NCBI RefSeq assembly: GCF_010468615.1
Contig: NZ_WUEH01000004.1
Span: 1-64,000 of the forward strand
Origin: Pseudodesulfovibrio sp. JC047
Lineage (GTDB): Bacteria > Desulfobacterota > Desulfovibrionia > Desulfovibrionales > Desulfovibrionaceae
Length of the DNA: 64,000 nucleotides
Reading direction: 5' to 3'
Shown here: positions 53,391 to 62,028 of the stretch, piece after piece
Layout of the letters: every line of letters begins with the position of its first letter
Numbering within the stretch: position 1 is the stretch's first letter
Notes under the pieces: generated by a model
The model's input: the letters and a program-made list of their open reading frames with translations, nothing else
Databases searched by the model: none
Told to the model about the DNA's origin: nothing
Made by a program: the position numbers and the translations under genes

Positions 53391-53642
53391 GAATCACCCT
53401 CAAAAAAACCGGTTAATGAAAAACCGAAAACGCGCCGATACACTTTTTCAGCCTTTTAAAAATGCCTGAAAATGACTGTAGAGACAAGCCCCGTTCACTG
53501 CGCCGTGATTCCACACCGATACCGAAGTGTTTCACACGGATAGTGTCAAATCTTGAGCCATTTCTCCACTGTTGACGGATTATGCTAGAGAGAGCATATA
53601 TACCCCATCAATGAATATGTGCTTATACGTCTAGGAGGTTGT
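53391..53642. other. Divergent region upstream of wtpA
   Basis: A 252-bp gap. An inverted repeat with 9-bp arms (AGCATATAT ... ATATGTGCT, one mismatch, 53593-53623) lies about 20 bp upstream of wtpA and could be a metal-oxoanion regulator site. No gene is supported. Confidence 0.5.
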
Positions 53643-54623
53643 ATGCATTCTGTTTCTCACCAACTCACGCTGGCTCTGTGTCTGTGCCTGGCAGTGATTC
53701 TCTGTACATGGACTCCGGCCTCGGCCGAGCCGACCGGCAAACTCGTCATTTTTCACGCTGGCAGCCTGTCTGTTCCCTTTGCAGCCATGGAAAAAGCCTT
53801 TGAAGCCAAATACCCCGGCATCGATGTCCAAAGAGAGTCCGGCGGCTCCACCAAGATGGCCCGTCTGATCTCCGAAGTCGGCAAACCCGCCGACATTATG
53901 GCCTCTGCCGATTATGTGGTCATCAACAAAAACCTGATCCCGAAATTCGCTTCATGGAATGTCCGTTTCGCCACCAACCAAATGGTGCTGTGCTACACGG
54001 ACAAATCCAAGTTCGCCAACGAAATCAACAGTAACAACTGGACCGACATCCTCCAGAAGGACGGCGTTGTCTGGGGACATTCCGATCCCAATCTGGACCC
54101 GTGCGGTTACCGCTCCATCATGGTCCTGCAACTGGCTGAAAAATTTTACAAGAAACCGGGTCTGGCCGATGCTCTTATCGCCAGTCGTCCCGAAAAAAAT
54201 GTCCGGCCCAAATCCGTTGAACTCATTTCCCTGCTCCAGTCCGGTCACATGGACTATGCCTGGGAATATTTGTCTGTCGCGGTCCAGCACGGTCTCAAGT
54301 ACATCACCATCGACAACCACATGAACCTGAGTGATTACACCCTGACCGACTTTTATTCGCAGGCGCGCGTCAAGGTCTCCGGCAAGAAGCCCGGCACCTT
54401 CATTGAACGCGTGGGCAAATCCATCACCTACGGTATTACCAAGCTCGACACGGCAAAAAACCCGGAAGCCGCCGAGGCTTTCCTGGCCTACATGTTCGAT
54501 CCTGAAGGCGGTCTCAAGATCCTCAAGGATATGGGACAGCCGCCGTTCGAACCCGTTCGGACCGATGAAGCAGGCATGAACAAGCTTCCGGCCAGCCTCA
54601 AAACTCTCGTGGAAGTCAACTAA
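53643..54623 (+). CDS. wtpA: Tungstate/molybdate ABC transporter substrate-binding protein
   Basis: A 326-residue periplasmic protein with a signal peptide (cleavage near ASAEPT) and WtpA/ModA-type motifs: [33 protein letters not shown] and [12 protein letters not shown]. It binds WO4 or MoO4. The start is set at 53643 after TAGGAGG. The transporter would supply metal for FdhA (W or Mo) and NapA (Mo) in this window. Confidence 0.9.
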   Translation: MHSVSHQLTLALCLCLAVILCTWTPASAEPTGKLVIFHAGSLSVPFAAMEKAFEAKYPGIDVQRESGGSTKMARLISEVGKPADIMASADYVVINKNLIPKFASWNVRFATNQMVLCYTDKSKFANEINSNNWTDILQKDGVVWGHSDPNLDPCGYRSIMVLQLAEKFYKKPGLADALIASRPEKNVRPKSVELISLLQSGHMDYAWEYLSVAVQHGLKYITIDNHMNLSDYTLTDFYSQARVKVSGKKPGTFIERVGKSITYGITKLDTAKNPEAAEAFLAYMFDPEGGLKILKDMGQPPFEPVRTDEAGMNKLPASLKTLVEVN

Positions 54624-54628
54624 TCAGA

Positions 54629-55459
54629 ATGGCTTCGACCAGCACCGCATATAAGGGAGGCTCCGTTTTTCGGAGCCTCCCCAGTTCACTGTTCCAACTC
54701 TGGTTCGTGGGTTCATCCGCCCTGATCCTGTTGTTCATTGCGGCCCCGCTGACCTCGACCATCGCCGCCCCGACCTGGGAACGGCTGGTCGAAACATTGG
54801 TCGACCCCGCTGTCATCCAATCCATCTGGCTGTCCATGTCCACATCGGGTATGGCCGCGATCATCGCGCTGGTTTTCGGCACCCCGTTGGCCTACATCCT
54901 CGCCAGATACGAATTTCCGGGCAAAAAACTGGTGGAAAGCATCATTGACCTGCCCATCATGATTCCACACCCTGTCGTGGGTATTTCCCTGCTCAGTCTG
55001 ACCGGACGAGACACTTGGTTTGGCACCTTCATTTCGGATCTCGGCATTGAAATCATGGGAACGTCCACCGGCATCGTCTGCGTGCTCGTCTTTGTGGGAC
55101 TGCCCTTTTATGTCAACACCGTGAAAGGCGGCATCGAATCCATTCCCCCACGCCTCGAAAACGTCTCCCGCTCATTGGGAGCCGGACGGGGACAGACCTT
55201 TTTCCGCATCACTTTTCCCCTGTCATGGCGATACATGCTCGTGGGCATGATCATGTGCATGGCCCGCGCCATCAGTGAATTCGGTGCCATCATCATCGTG
55301 GCCTATCACCCCATGACCGCGCCGGTTCTCATGTATGAACGCTTCACGGCATACGGTCTCGGCTGGTCTCAACCCGTGGCGGTCATCCTCATTCTAGTGA
55401 GTATGCTATTTTTTCTGCTGCTCCGTGCCTTTTCCCTGCCCAAAAGGACTGGCATATGA
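54629..55459 (+). CDS. wtpB: Tungstate/molybdate ABC transporter permease
   Basis: A 276-residue permease with about six helices and the coupling loop (GGIESIPPRLENVSRSLGAGRGQTFFRITFPLS). It starts 5 bp after wtpA and overlaps wtpC by 4 bp. Confidence 0.9.
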   Translation: MASTSTAYKGGSVFRSLPSSLFQLWFVGSSALILLFIAAPLTSTIAAPTWERLVETLVDPAVIQSIWLSMSTSGMAAIIALVFGTPLAYILARYEFPGKKLVESIIDLPIMIPHPVVGISLLSLTGRDTWFGTFISDLGIEIMGTSTGIVCVLVFVGLPFYVNTVKGGIESIPPRLENVSRSLGAGRGQTFFRITFPLSWRYMLVGMIMCMARAISEFGAIIIVAYHPMTAPVLMYERFTAYGLGWSQPVAVILILVSMLFFLLLRAFSLPKRTGI

Positions 55460-56511
55460 TTGATATCCGAAACCTGTCCATCCAGTTTCCAGGCTTTGCG
55501 ATCTCGGACGTCAGTCTTCATGTCCACCCCGGCGAATTTTTCACGCTGATCGGCCCGACCGGGTCCGGCAAGACCCTGGTGCTGGAAAGTCTCGCGGGTC
55601 TGGCCCCCAAAGGAACCGGCGAATTGATTGTCCATGGACGCGACATTGCGAATCTTCCACCGGAAAAACGCACAGTCAGCCTCGTTTATCAGGACCATTC
55701 CCTCTTTCCCCATCTGAACGTGTTGGAAAATGTCACCTATGGGCAACGATATCACGGGATCGATGCCACAACCGGGAAAAAAGAGGCACTTGCCCTTCTG
55801 GACCGGCTTGGCCTGTCACGAGTGGTCAATCGAAAGCCGGACAAACTCTCGGGCGGCGAAAAACAACGGGTGTCCATTGCCCGCGCCCTGGCCTGTCATC
55901 CCAGCGTGCTGCTACTGGATGAACCCATGTCATCACTCGACCCACAATTCCGAGCCGAATTCAGGCACACACTCAAGGAACTGCACCACGACACAGGACT
56001 GACCATCCTCATGGTCACGCATGATTTCGTGGACGCCCTGACCTTGGCGGATCGGGCCGCGGTCATCCGAAATGGACGTCTGGAACAGACTGGCGACGTC
56101 ACCGACATCTTTCGACAACCTGCCTCACCATTTGTGGCCGAATTCGTGGGCATGGCCAATGTGCTGCCTGCGTCTTTCAAAAACGGACACTGTTCGTTTG
56201 CCGGACACACGGTCACGGTGGACACACCTCCCCAGTGGAACGAAGGATATGTGGCCTTCCGCCCCGAAGACATTCTGGTCTCCATGAACCGACGGTTCCC
56301 GGATGAATGGTGTACCTTTGAAGGCAATCTGACCCGAATCGACCGCATCGGATTTCATTGGACAGCGCAAATCGCCTGTAATGACCAAACCGTGACCGCC
56401 ACCGTGGACCAACTGACCGCCCTGGAATATTCACAACAGGAAAAGACAGTCCATCTCGGCATTGCCAAGTCGCATCTTCATTTCATGCCACCGCAGACAC
56501 CCACCCCCTAA
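55456..56511 (+). CDS. wtpC: Tungstate/molybdate ABC transporter ATP-binding protein
   Basis: A 351-residue ATPase: Walker A GPTGSGKTL, Q-loop LVYQDHSLFPHLNV, signature LSGGEKQRVSIARAL, Walker B VLLLDEPMSSLD, then a TOBE-like C-terminal domain (about 230-350), which in ModC/WtpC senses oxoanions. Confidence 0.9.
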   Translation: MIDIRNLSIQFPGFAISDVSLHVHPGEFFTLIGPTGSGKTLVLESLAGLAPKGTGELIVHGRDIANLPPEKRTVSLVYQDHSLFPHLNVLENVTYGQRYHGIDATTGKKEALALLDRLGLSRVVNRKPDKLSGGEKQRVSIARALACHPSVLLLDEPMSSLDPQFRAEFRHTLKELHHDTGLTILMVTHDFVDALTLADRAAVIRNGRLEQTGDVTDIFRQPASPFVAEFVGMANVLPASFKNGHCSFAGHTVTVDTPPQWNEGYVAFRPEDILVSMNRRFPDEWCTFEGNLTRIDRIGFHWTAQIACNDQTVTATVDQLTALEYSQQEKTVHLGIAKSHLHFMPPQTPTP

Positions 56512-56594
56512 CGGGACACAACTGAGACTTTTTTCCCCAAAACAACATTTTTTTCAATAAATGAAACACATACCTTCAAAGTGTTTCTGCTCAA

Positions 56595-56613
56595 GTGGTA
56601 CAAAAAGTACCGC
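56595..56613. promoter_or_regulatory. 19-bp palindrome, candidate activator site (copy 1)
   Basis: GTGGTACAAAAAGTACCGC: GGTAC/GTACC arms around AAAAA. It lies about 250 bp upstream of the sigma-54 promoter. Confidence 0.65.
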
Positions 56614-56672
56614 CTCCTTTCCGTTTTCGCCATCAGCTTTTAAACGCACCGTTTCTGCCCCATTTTTACCCA

Positions 56673-56691
56673 GTGGAACAAAAAGTGCCAC
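56673..56691. promoter_or_regulatory. 19-bp palindrome, candidate activator site (copy 2)
   Basis: GTGGAACAAAAAGTGCCAC, same layout as copy 1 and 78 bp downstream; with CCA/TGG extension the arms reach 11 bp. Likely bound by an NtrC-type activator such as the one starting at 63516. Confidence 0.65.
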
Positions 56692-56865
56692 TGGGTGGAA
56701 ATGTACCGATTTTTCCTGTAAATAAAGAAATACCATTTTTTTCTGATTCGCCACAGCACGACTCTTCCAGAATGGTCCTGATGGCTACAAAATAAAAGTT
56801 CATTGATTACGGGGAAAAAGCCGTATTTTCAGCCTTTCCCCATCGGCAATAGACCATCATGGTCA

Positions 56866-56880
56866 TGGCACACCATTTGC
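56866..56880 (+). promoter_or_regulatory. Sigma-54 promoter of the Cache-kinase operon
   Basis: TGGCACACCATTTGC fits the -24/-12 consensus (TGGCAC, then TTGC, with GG-N10-GC). It is 70 bp upstream of the kinase start and downstream of paired palindromes, as expected for activator-dependent transcription. Confidence 0.8.
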
Positions 56881-56951
56881 TTTTTTAGAGACCGAGACCC
56901 ACGGACCTCGACGAGTTATCTGGAACTGCACCAAGAAAACGGGAAAGAGCC

Positions 56952-58655
56952 ATGTCTTCTGAAAAGAACGTCTCGTACAACAAGCTCTCACGCAACATCG
57001 CGTTGACCATCATCGCGGTTTCGCTGGCTCCGTTGATCCTGGTCGGCGGACTGATTTTCGACCAATTCCGTTCCATCTACCATGAAAAGGTTTACGCACA
57101 TCTGGCCGAACTGGTTGATAAGCACAAGCACGAAATAGATACTTTTCTCAAGGAAAAGCTTTCTGAAATCCAATACCTGAACAAGGTCTTTACCTACGAT
57201 CAATTGTCGGACCCCGTGTTTATCGAAAAGACACTCAAAGGGCTGCGCCAACAATATGGCCGTATATTCGTTGACCTCGGTGTCATCGATGAAAATGGCA
57301 AGCAAGTGGCCTATGCCGGCCCGCTCGACCTGCTCGGTGCGGACTACTCTCAAGCGGAGTGGTACACAGAGTCCCGGGACAAGACCACGTACATCAGTGA
57401 TGTTTTCATGGGGCTTCGTCGCTCCCCTCATTTCATCATTACCATCAACAACATGGAAAAAACGCCATGGACACTCAGGGCATCCATTGATTTCCTCGCC
57501 TTCAGCTCCATTGTCGAAAACATTCGGATCGGTGAAACGGGCCGGGCCTATATCCTCAATCAGGATGGCGTGTACCAGACAACCCCGCTCAACAACCACA
57601 CCATCTCGCTCGATCCGGCCAAATCATCGATTGTTCCGGCCGCCGTTCGAGGCGTGACCATCCGCGAAGGGTTGGATGAAAACGATGAAACATACATCAC
57701 GGTTTCATCTCCCATGAAAAACGGCGAGTGGACACTGGTCTATCAACAACACTATGCGGACGCCTTTTCCGCCATGACCCGCAGTGAATCAGTCACGTTG
57801 CTCATTTTCCTGCTGGGTGGCTGTGCCATCGTGGCCACAGCCATCCTGATCTCCCGCAAGCTGGTCATCCGGCTTCAATCCATGGATGTGGAATCCGAAC
57901 TGATGAGCAAACAAATCGTGGAAACTGGCAAGTTGGCGGCCATCGGCGAACTGGCAGCGGGAATCGCCCATGAAATCAACAACCCGGTCGCCATCATGAT
58001 CGAAGAAGCCGGTTGGGTGAGTGATCTGCTGGACGATGAAAAGGGCCAGATCACAGCTGCCCCGGAAATCGACCGCGCGCTGCGTCAGGTACGCACGCAG
58101 GGACAACGGTGCAAGGATATCACCCACAAGCTGCTCAGCTTCGCCCGACAATCCGACTCTCGCGTCACCGAGATATCCCTGCCGTCACTCATCGAAGAGG
58201 TTGTGGATATTTCCATGCAGCAGGCCAAGTATGCCAAGGTGGATTTCTCCCTGAATTTCGATCCCAATCTCCCGAAAATCACTGCTTCGACTACGGAATT
58301 ACAACAAGTGTTGCTCAATCTGGTCAACAACTCCATTCAGGCCATGGAACCAGTCGGGGGAGTCTTGTCCATCATCTGCACCACGTCACACGGGTCTGCA
58401 CTCATTCTTGTGGAAGACACCGGTCCTGGCATTCCGGCAGCAAATCTGAACCGGATATTCGATCCGTTTTTCACGACAAAACCCGTGGGCAAGGGAAGCG
58501 GTCTCGGCCTGTCCATATGTTTCGGAATTATCCACCAAATGGGTGGTGAAATAGAGGTTGAAAGCACTGTGGGAAAAGGGACACGGTTCACTCTCCGTTT
58601 TCCCCTGCCACACCCCATGAATCAGGAACCCTCAAAGGAGAAACTCCATGACTGA
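56952..58655 (+). CDS. Sensor histidine kinase with periplasmic Cache-type domain
   Basis: A 567-residue kinase: helix about 16-36, dCache-like periplasmic domain (about 40-275, with IYHEKVYAHLAELVDKHKHEID and GRAYILNQDGVYQTTP), helix about 280-300, HisKA with AAGIAHEINNPVAIMIEEAGW, and HATPase with DTGPGIPAANL and GSGLGLSICFG. It has no linked transcription-factor domain; three receiver-only proteins follow. Transcribed from a sigma-54 promoter. It overlaps the first receiver gene by 8 bp. Confidence 0.9.
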   Translation: MSSEKNVSYNKLSRNIALTIIAVSLAPLILVGGLIFDQFRSIYHEKVYAHLAELVDKHKHEIDTFLKEKLSEIQYLNKVFTYDQLSDPVFIEKTLKGLRQQYGRIFVDLGVIDENGKQVAYAGPLDLLGADYSQAEWYTESRDKTTYISDVFMGLRRSPHFIITINNMEKTPWTLRASIDFLAFSSIVENIRIGETGRAYILNQDGVYQTTPLNNHTISLDPAKSSIVPAAVRGVTIREGLDENDETYITVSSPMKNGEWTLVYQQHYADAFSAMTRSESVTLLIFLLGGCAIVATAILISRKLVIRLQSMDVESELMSKQIVETGKLAAIGELAAGIAHEINNPVAIMIEEAGWVSDLLDDEKGQITAAPEIDRALRQVRTQGQRCKDITHKLLSFARQSDSRVTEISLPSLIEEVVDISMQQAKYAKVDFSLNFDPNLPKITASTTELQQVLLNLVNNSIQAMEPVGGVLSIICTTSHGSALILVEDTGPGIPAANLNRIFDPFFTTKPVGKGSGLGLSICFGIIHQMGGEIEVESTVGKGTRFTLRFPLPHPMNQEPSKEKLHD

Positions 58656-59079
58656 TGCCACCGTATTGATAGTGGACGATGAAGTGGGTTTCGTAGACGC
58701 GGTCGCCAAGCGGCTGGGCAAGCGAAACATGACGGTCTTCAAAGCCTTCAATGGTGACGAGGCCATGACACAATTGACAAAAAATCCGAACATTCAAGTC
58801 GTTATTCTGGACATGAAAATGCCCATCAAGGATGGCCTGACGGTTCTTCAGGAGATCAAGGACGCATACCCTCTGGTCGAAGTCATCATGCTGACCGGCC
58901 ACGCCACAGTCCCGACAGCCATCGAGGGTATCCAGCACGGCGCCTATGATTACCTCATGAAGCCCTGTGATTTCGGCGAACTGAATGCAAAGATTCTTGA
59001 AGCTGTCGCGTTGAAGCAGGATCACGAAGCCGAGGCAGTGGATGCCCGGGTTTCCGACATTGCGCACCGCATGGCGTAA
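58648..59079 (+). CDS. Single-domain response regulator (1 of 3)
   Basis: A 143-residue receiver-only protein (LIVDDEVGFVDAVAKRL, ILDMKMPIKDG with the phosphorylated Asp, MLTGHATVPTA, YLMKPCDF). A short C-terminal tail lacks any output domain. It overlaps the Cache-kinase gene by 8 bp. Confidence 0.9.
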   Translation: MTDATVLIVDDEVGFVDAVAKRLGKRNMTVFKAFNGDEAMTQLTKNPNIQVVILDMKMPIKDGLTVLQEIKDAYPLVEVIMLTGHATVPTAIEGIQHGAYDYLMKPCDFGELNAKILEAVALKQDHEAEAVDARVSDIAHRMA

Positions 59080-59101
59080 CACTCTCACAACGAAGCGAAT
59101 C

Positions 59102-59488
59102 ATGAAAGGCACCAACAAAATTCGACTGCTCATCGTGGATGATGAAACAGGCTTTGCGGATGTCCTCCGCAAACGCATGGAACGTCGGGGTGTCTCCACA
59201 TGGACCGCGTCCAGCGGCGAAGAAGCAATCCGGATTGTCAGGAATCACGATTTTGATATCGCCATTGTGGATCTGAAACTCGAAGGGATGGACGGCCTTG
59301 AAATACTCAAGGTTTTCAAACTGCTCGTTCCCCAAATGCCCATCATCATGTTGACCGGCCATGGGTGCGAGGTGGCACGGGCCGCCTGTCTTAAAAACGG
59401 TGCGGCGGGATACCTGTCGAAGCCGTTCGACTTCAACACACTGCTGGACATGATTGTTCAACAGGCAGGCCTGGAGAAAGCGTCATGA
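59102..59488 (+). CDS. Single-domain response regulator (2 of 3)
   Basis: A 128-residue receiver-only protein (LIVDDETGFADVLRKRMERRG, IVDLKLEGMDGLEIL, MLTGHGCEVARA, YLSKPFDF). The start at M of MKGTNK is chosen because the receiver begins there. It overlaps the third receiver gene by 4 bp. Confidence 0.9.
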   Translation: MKGTNKIRLLIVDDETGFADVLRKRMERRGVSTWTASSGEEAIRIVRNHDFDIAIVDLKLEGMDGLEILKVFKLLVPQMPIIMLTGHGCEVARAACLKNGAAGYLSKPFDFNTLLDMIVQQAGLEKAS

Positions 59489-59856
59489 AACCAATCACCG
59501 TTCTCCTGGTCGATGATGAAATCGACTTTAGCACCCCCCTTGGAAAGAGGCTGTCGCGACGTGGCATGGATATCCATACCGTTGACAGTGGGCACGGTGC
59601 ATTGACGAAACTCGAAGACACTCCGGTGGATGTCATCCTGCTCGACATCAAGATGGCGGGCATGGACGGATTGCGGACCCTGAGCGAAATCAAACGAAAC
59701 CACCCAAAGGTGGCGGTCATCATGCTCACGGCCCACATTGACACCGAGATGGTCCTTGCAAGCATGGGATTGGGTGCCTGCGGATACATCATGAAACCGG
59801 TCGAAATTGACGAATTGGTCAACAAGATCCGTGAAGCAATTGGAAATGATATGTGA
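59485..59856 (+). CDS. Single-domain response regulator (3 of 3)
   Basis: A 123-residue receiver-only protein (LLVDDEIDFSTPLGKRLSRRG, LLDIKMAGMDGLRTL, MLTAHIDTEMVLA, YIMKPVEI). Three receivers in a row with one kinase suggest branched phosphotransfer or a phosphate sink. Confidence 0.9.
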   Translation: MKPITVLLVDDEIDFSTPLGKRLSRRGMDIHTVDSGHGALTKLEDTPVDVILLDIKMAGMDGLRTLSEIKRNHPKVAVIMLTAHIDTEMVLASMGLGACGYIMKPVEIDELVNKIREAIGNDM

Positions 59857-59925
59857 ATCAGGAATTTTATTCCCTCTGGAATGAAAGACCAAACGATACA
59901 ACACCTAAAGGAAGAGAGGATACAC

Positions 59926-61203
59926 ATGAGATTTTTCAGTCAATGGGGGAAGTTCATGCTCGCCGGGGCCGGAGCCATGGCAGAGTGGGAAATCGCAAAT
60001 GCCAAGTCCATTGTGAGCAGTCGCAAAAAGCTCATGCTTATTGGCCTGATGATCATCCCTATCATTATTGGTGGTATTGCCTTTGCCGATGACATCAGCC
60101 CGGTTCTCCCCGATCTGCTTGGGGGCAAAAAAGCCTATAGCCCGGCTTTTTACAGCCTGGGCATTTTCCTGGTATCCATCGCCATCGGCCTTGGTGCCGG
60201 TCTGATTACCGGATGTATCGGTGCTGGTGGTGGCTTCATTATCGCCCCGGCCCTCATGTCCGCAGGCATCAAGGGCATCCTGGCCGTTGGAACAGACCTG
60301 TTCCACATTTTTGCCAAGGCGATCATGGGCAGTGTCATTCACCGTAAACTCGGCAATGTCTCCGTTCCACTGGCCGCCGTGTTCCTCATCGGCGCGGTCA
60401 TCGGTGCAACGGCTGGCGGTATTATCAACCGCGTTCTTTACGAGATCAACCCGGTCTTGAGCGACGCATTCATCACCACCATCTATTCTGTCATGCTCGG
60501 ATTCCTCGGCATCTACGCCCTGACCGATTTCCTCCGCTCCCGCAAGGCCGGTGGCGGCGGCGACGCACACGGTGGACAGGAAGGCGCGGAACTCGGTTCC
60601 ATGTCCAAGTCCCTTCAGGATGTCAAATTCCCGCCCATGATCAAGTTCGACCAAGACCTGATCCCCGGCGGACGCCAGATTTCCTGGGTCTTCCTGGTCC
60701 TGTCCGGCGGACTCGTCGGCCTGGCAGCAGGTATCATGGGTGTCGGCGGCGGCTTCCTGACATTCCCGATCTTTGTCTACGTGCTGGGCGTATCGTCCAT
60801 GACCACCGTTGGTACCGACATCTTCCAGATCGTCTTTACCGCCGGTTTTGCCTCGATCACCCAGTACGCCATTTACGGCTTCATCTTTTACACACTGGCC
60901 ATGGGAATGCTCATCGGCTCACTGCTCGGTATCCAAATCGGTGCTTTGGTCACCAAGGTCGTCCCCGGCATCACCATCCGTGGTTTCTACGCCATGGCAG
61001 TTCTGGCCGGTTTCATGAACCGAATCTTTGCCCTGCCCGGCAAGCTTGGTGAAATGGATATCATTCCTATCTCGCCCGGTGTTGGAGCAATACTCAATGA
61101 TATTGGCATATGGGCGTTCTTCATCGTCATCGGAGGGTTCTCCGTCTGGGTCATCGGAACGTTCCTCAAGAACATCTCGTCGCTCAAGAGAAAGGAGGCA
61201 TAG
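59926..61203 (+). CDS. TSUP (TauE/SafE) family transporter
   Basis: A 425-residue integral membrane protein of the sulfite exporter TauE/SafE family with two repeated halves (GLGAGLITGCIGAGGGFIIAPALMSAGI and GLVGLAAGIMGVGGGFLTFPIFVYVLG) and about nine helices. An N-terminal extension (1-50) is longer than in typical members. The ATG at 59926 is used because GAGAGGA precedes it. TSUP proteins move sulfur anions such as sulfite, sulfoacetate or thiosulfate; the substrate here is inferred only. It is in the sigma-54 kinase operon and probably is its main output. Confidence 0.88.
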   Translation: MRFFSQWGKFMLAGAGAMAEWEIANAKSIVSSRKKLMLIGLMIIPIIIGGIAFADDISPVLPDLLGGKKAYSPAFYSLGIFLVSIAIGLGAGLITGCIGAGGGFIIAPALMSAGIKGILAVGTDLFHIFAKAIMGSVIHRKLGNVSVPLAAVFLIGAVIGATAGGIINRVLYEINPVLSDAFITTIYSVMLGFLGIYALTDFLRSRKAGGGGDAHGGQEGAELGSMSKSLQDVKFPPMIKFDQDLIPGGRQISWVFLVLSGGLVGLAAGIMGVGGGFLTFPIFVYVLGVSSMTTVGTDIFQIVFTAGFASITQYAIYGFIFYTLAMGMLIGSLLGIQIGALVTKVVPGITIRGFYAMAVLAGFMNRIFALPGKLGEMDIIPISPGVGAILNDIGIWAFFIVIGGFSVWVIGTFLKNISSLKRKEA

Positions 61204-61205
61204 TA

Positions 61206-61892
61206 ATGATTCATAATAAAAAGGAATTCTACGGAGGCGCCGGTCTCCTCATCGCCTTCTTCGTGGTCTTGTTCTTCATGTTCCAACCAATATATCATGG
61301 ACACAATGCCATGGAATATCTGGATAACCTGTACAACTCAATCTCAAAAGGCTCGGTTGAATACGCACCAGCTCTCAAAAAGGAAACCAGTCAGTATTCG
61401 GCATTGAATGTTGACCTGACCATGACCTACGACAGTGACGTTGAAGCAAAACAGTCAACAATGCTGTTTTCTACCGTCGGCATCACTGCGGAACAAAAGG
61501 GAAAGACCCTGCATGTGAGCGGGTCGCTCGGTGCCATTCTCGACGCAACCCTCACGGACTGCGACGCCATGTATCACAACAAGGGCGACATACTCCAAGC
61601 CAAGTACTCTATGGACCCACGACGGGCCATGTTCAATTGGTGGAACACACTGAAGCTCATGGACAAGGAACTCAAGGCACAAGGCGAATTCGAAGCGGCC
61701 AAGGTGACCAACACCGTGGAGAAAAAGGGCGTGGAAGCCGCATATAACTACTACAAGGTCGAGCCGATACACATCTCGGAAAAGCCCGGTCTGGTTATAT
61801 TCTCCCTGGCCTTCTATGTCTTCTATACACTCTGGTACGGCTTTGCGATTCTCTTCCTCTTCGAAGGATGGGGGTTGAGACTCAGCCATTAA
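61206..61892 (+). CDS. Membrane protein of unknown function, partner of the TSUP transporter
   Basis: A 228-residue protein with a helix at each end (about 10-28 and 195-220) and a soluble middle, probably periplasmic (about 30-190). It begins 2 bp after the TSUP stop with AAGGAGG in front, so the two are cotranslated and may form a complex. No family recognised. Confidence 0.8.
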   Translation: MIHNKKEFYGGAGLLIAFFVVLFFMFQPIYHGHNAMEYLDNLYNSISKGSVEYAPALKKETSQYSALNVDLTMTYDSDVEAKQSTMLFSTVGITAEQKGKTLHVSGSLGAILDATLTDCDAMYHNKGDILQAKYSMDPRRAMFNWWNTLKLMDKELKAQGEFEAAKVTNTVEKKGVEAAYNYYKVEPIHISEKPGLVIFSLAFYVFYTLWYGFAILFLFEGWGLRLSH

Positions 61893-61916
61893 GATTCAAA
61901 ACGCATACCCCATGCA

Positions 61917-61951
61917 GCACGGCTCGGCCTTCCCGAGAGGCCGGGTCGTGC
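61917..61951 (+). terminator. Hairpin after the TSUP operon
   Basis: A 14-bp stem with two G-U pairs and a 7-nt loop (GCACGGCTCGGCCT ... AGGCCGGGTCGTGC). No U run follows, so termination is less certain. Confidence 0.5.
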
Positions 61952-62028
61952 CCCCCATGAGACAGCGTCATCCTTTCAGCTGTTTACTCATCACTGATTT
62001 CCATATATTTTAAATTCATAAAGGAAAT

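Larger units (their letters stand above)
56512..56951. other. Regulatory region upstream of the Cache-domain kinase operon
   Basis: A 440-bp non-coding stretch. It has two related 19-bp palindromes (56595-56613 and 56673-56691), an 8-bp direct repeat GTTTCTGC at 56583 and 56651, and a strong sigma-54 promoter (56866-56880). No gene is supported. Confidence 0.8.
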
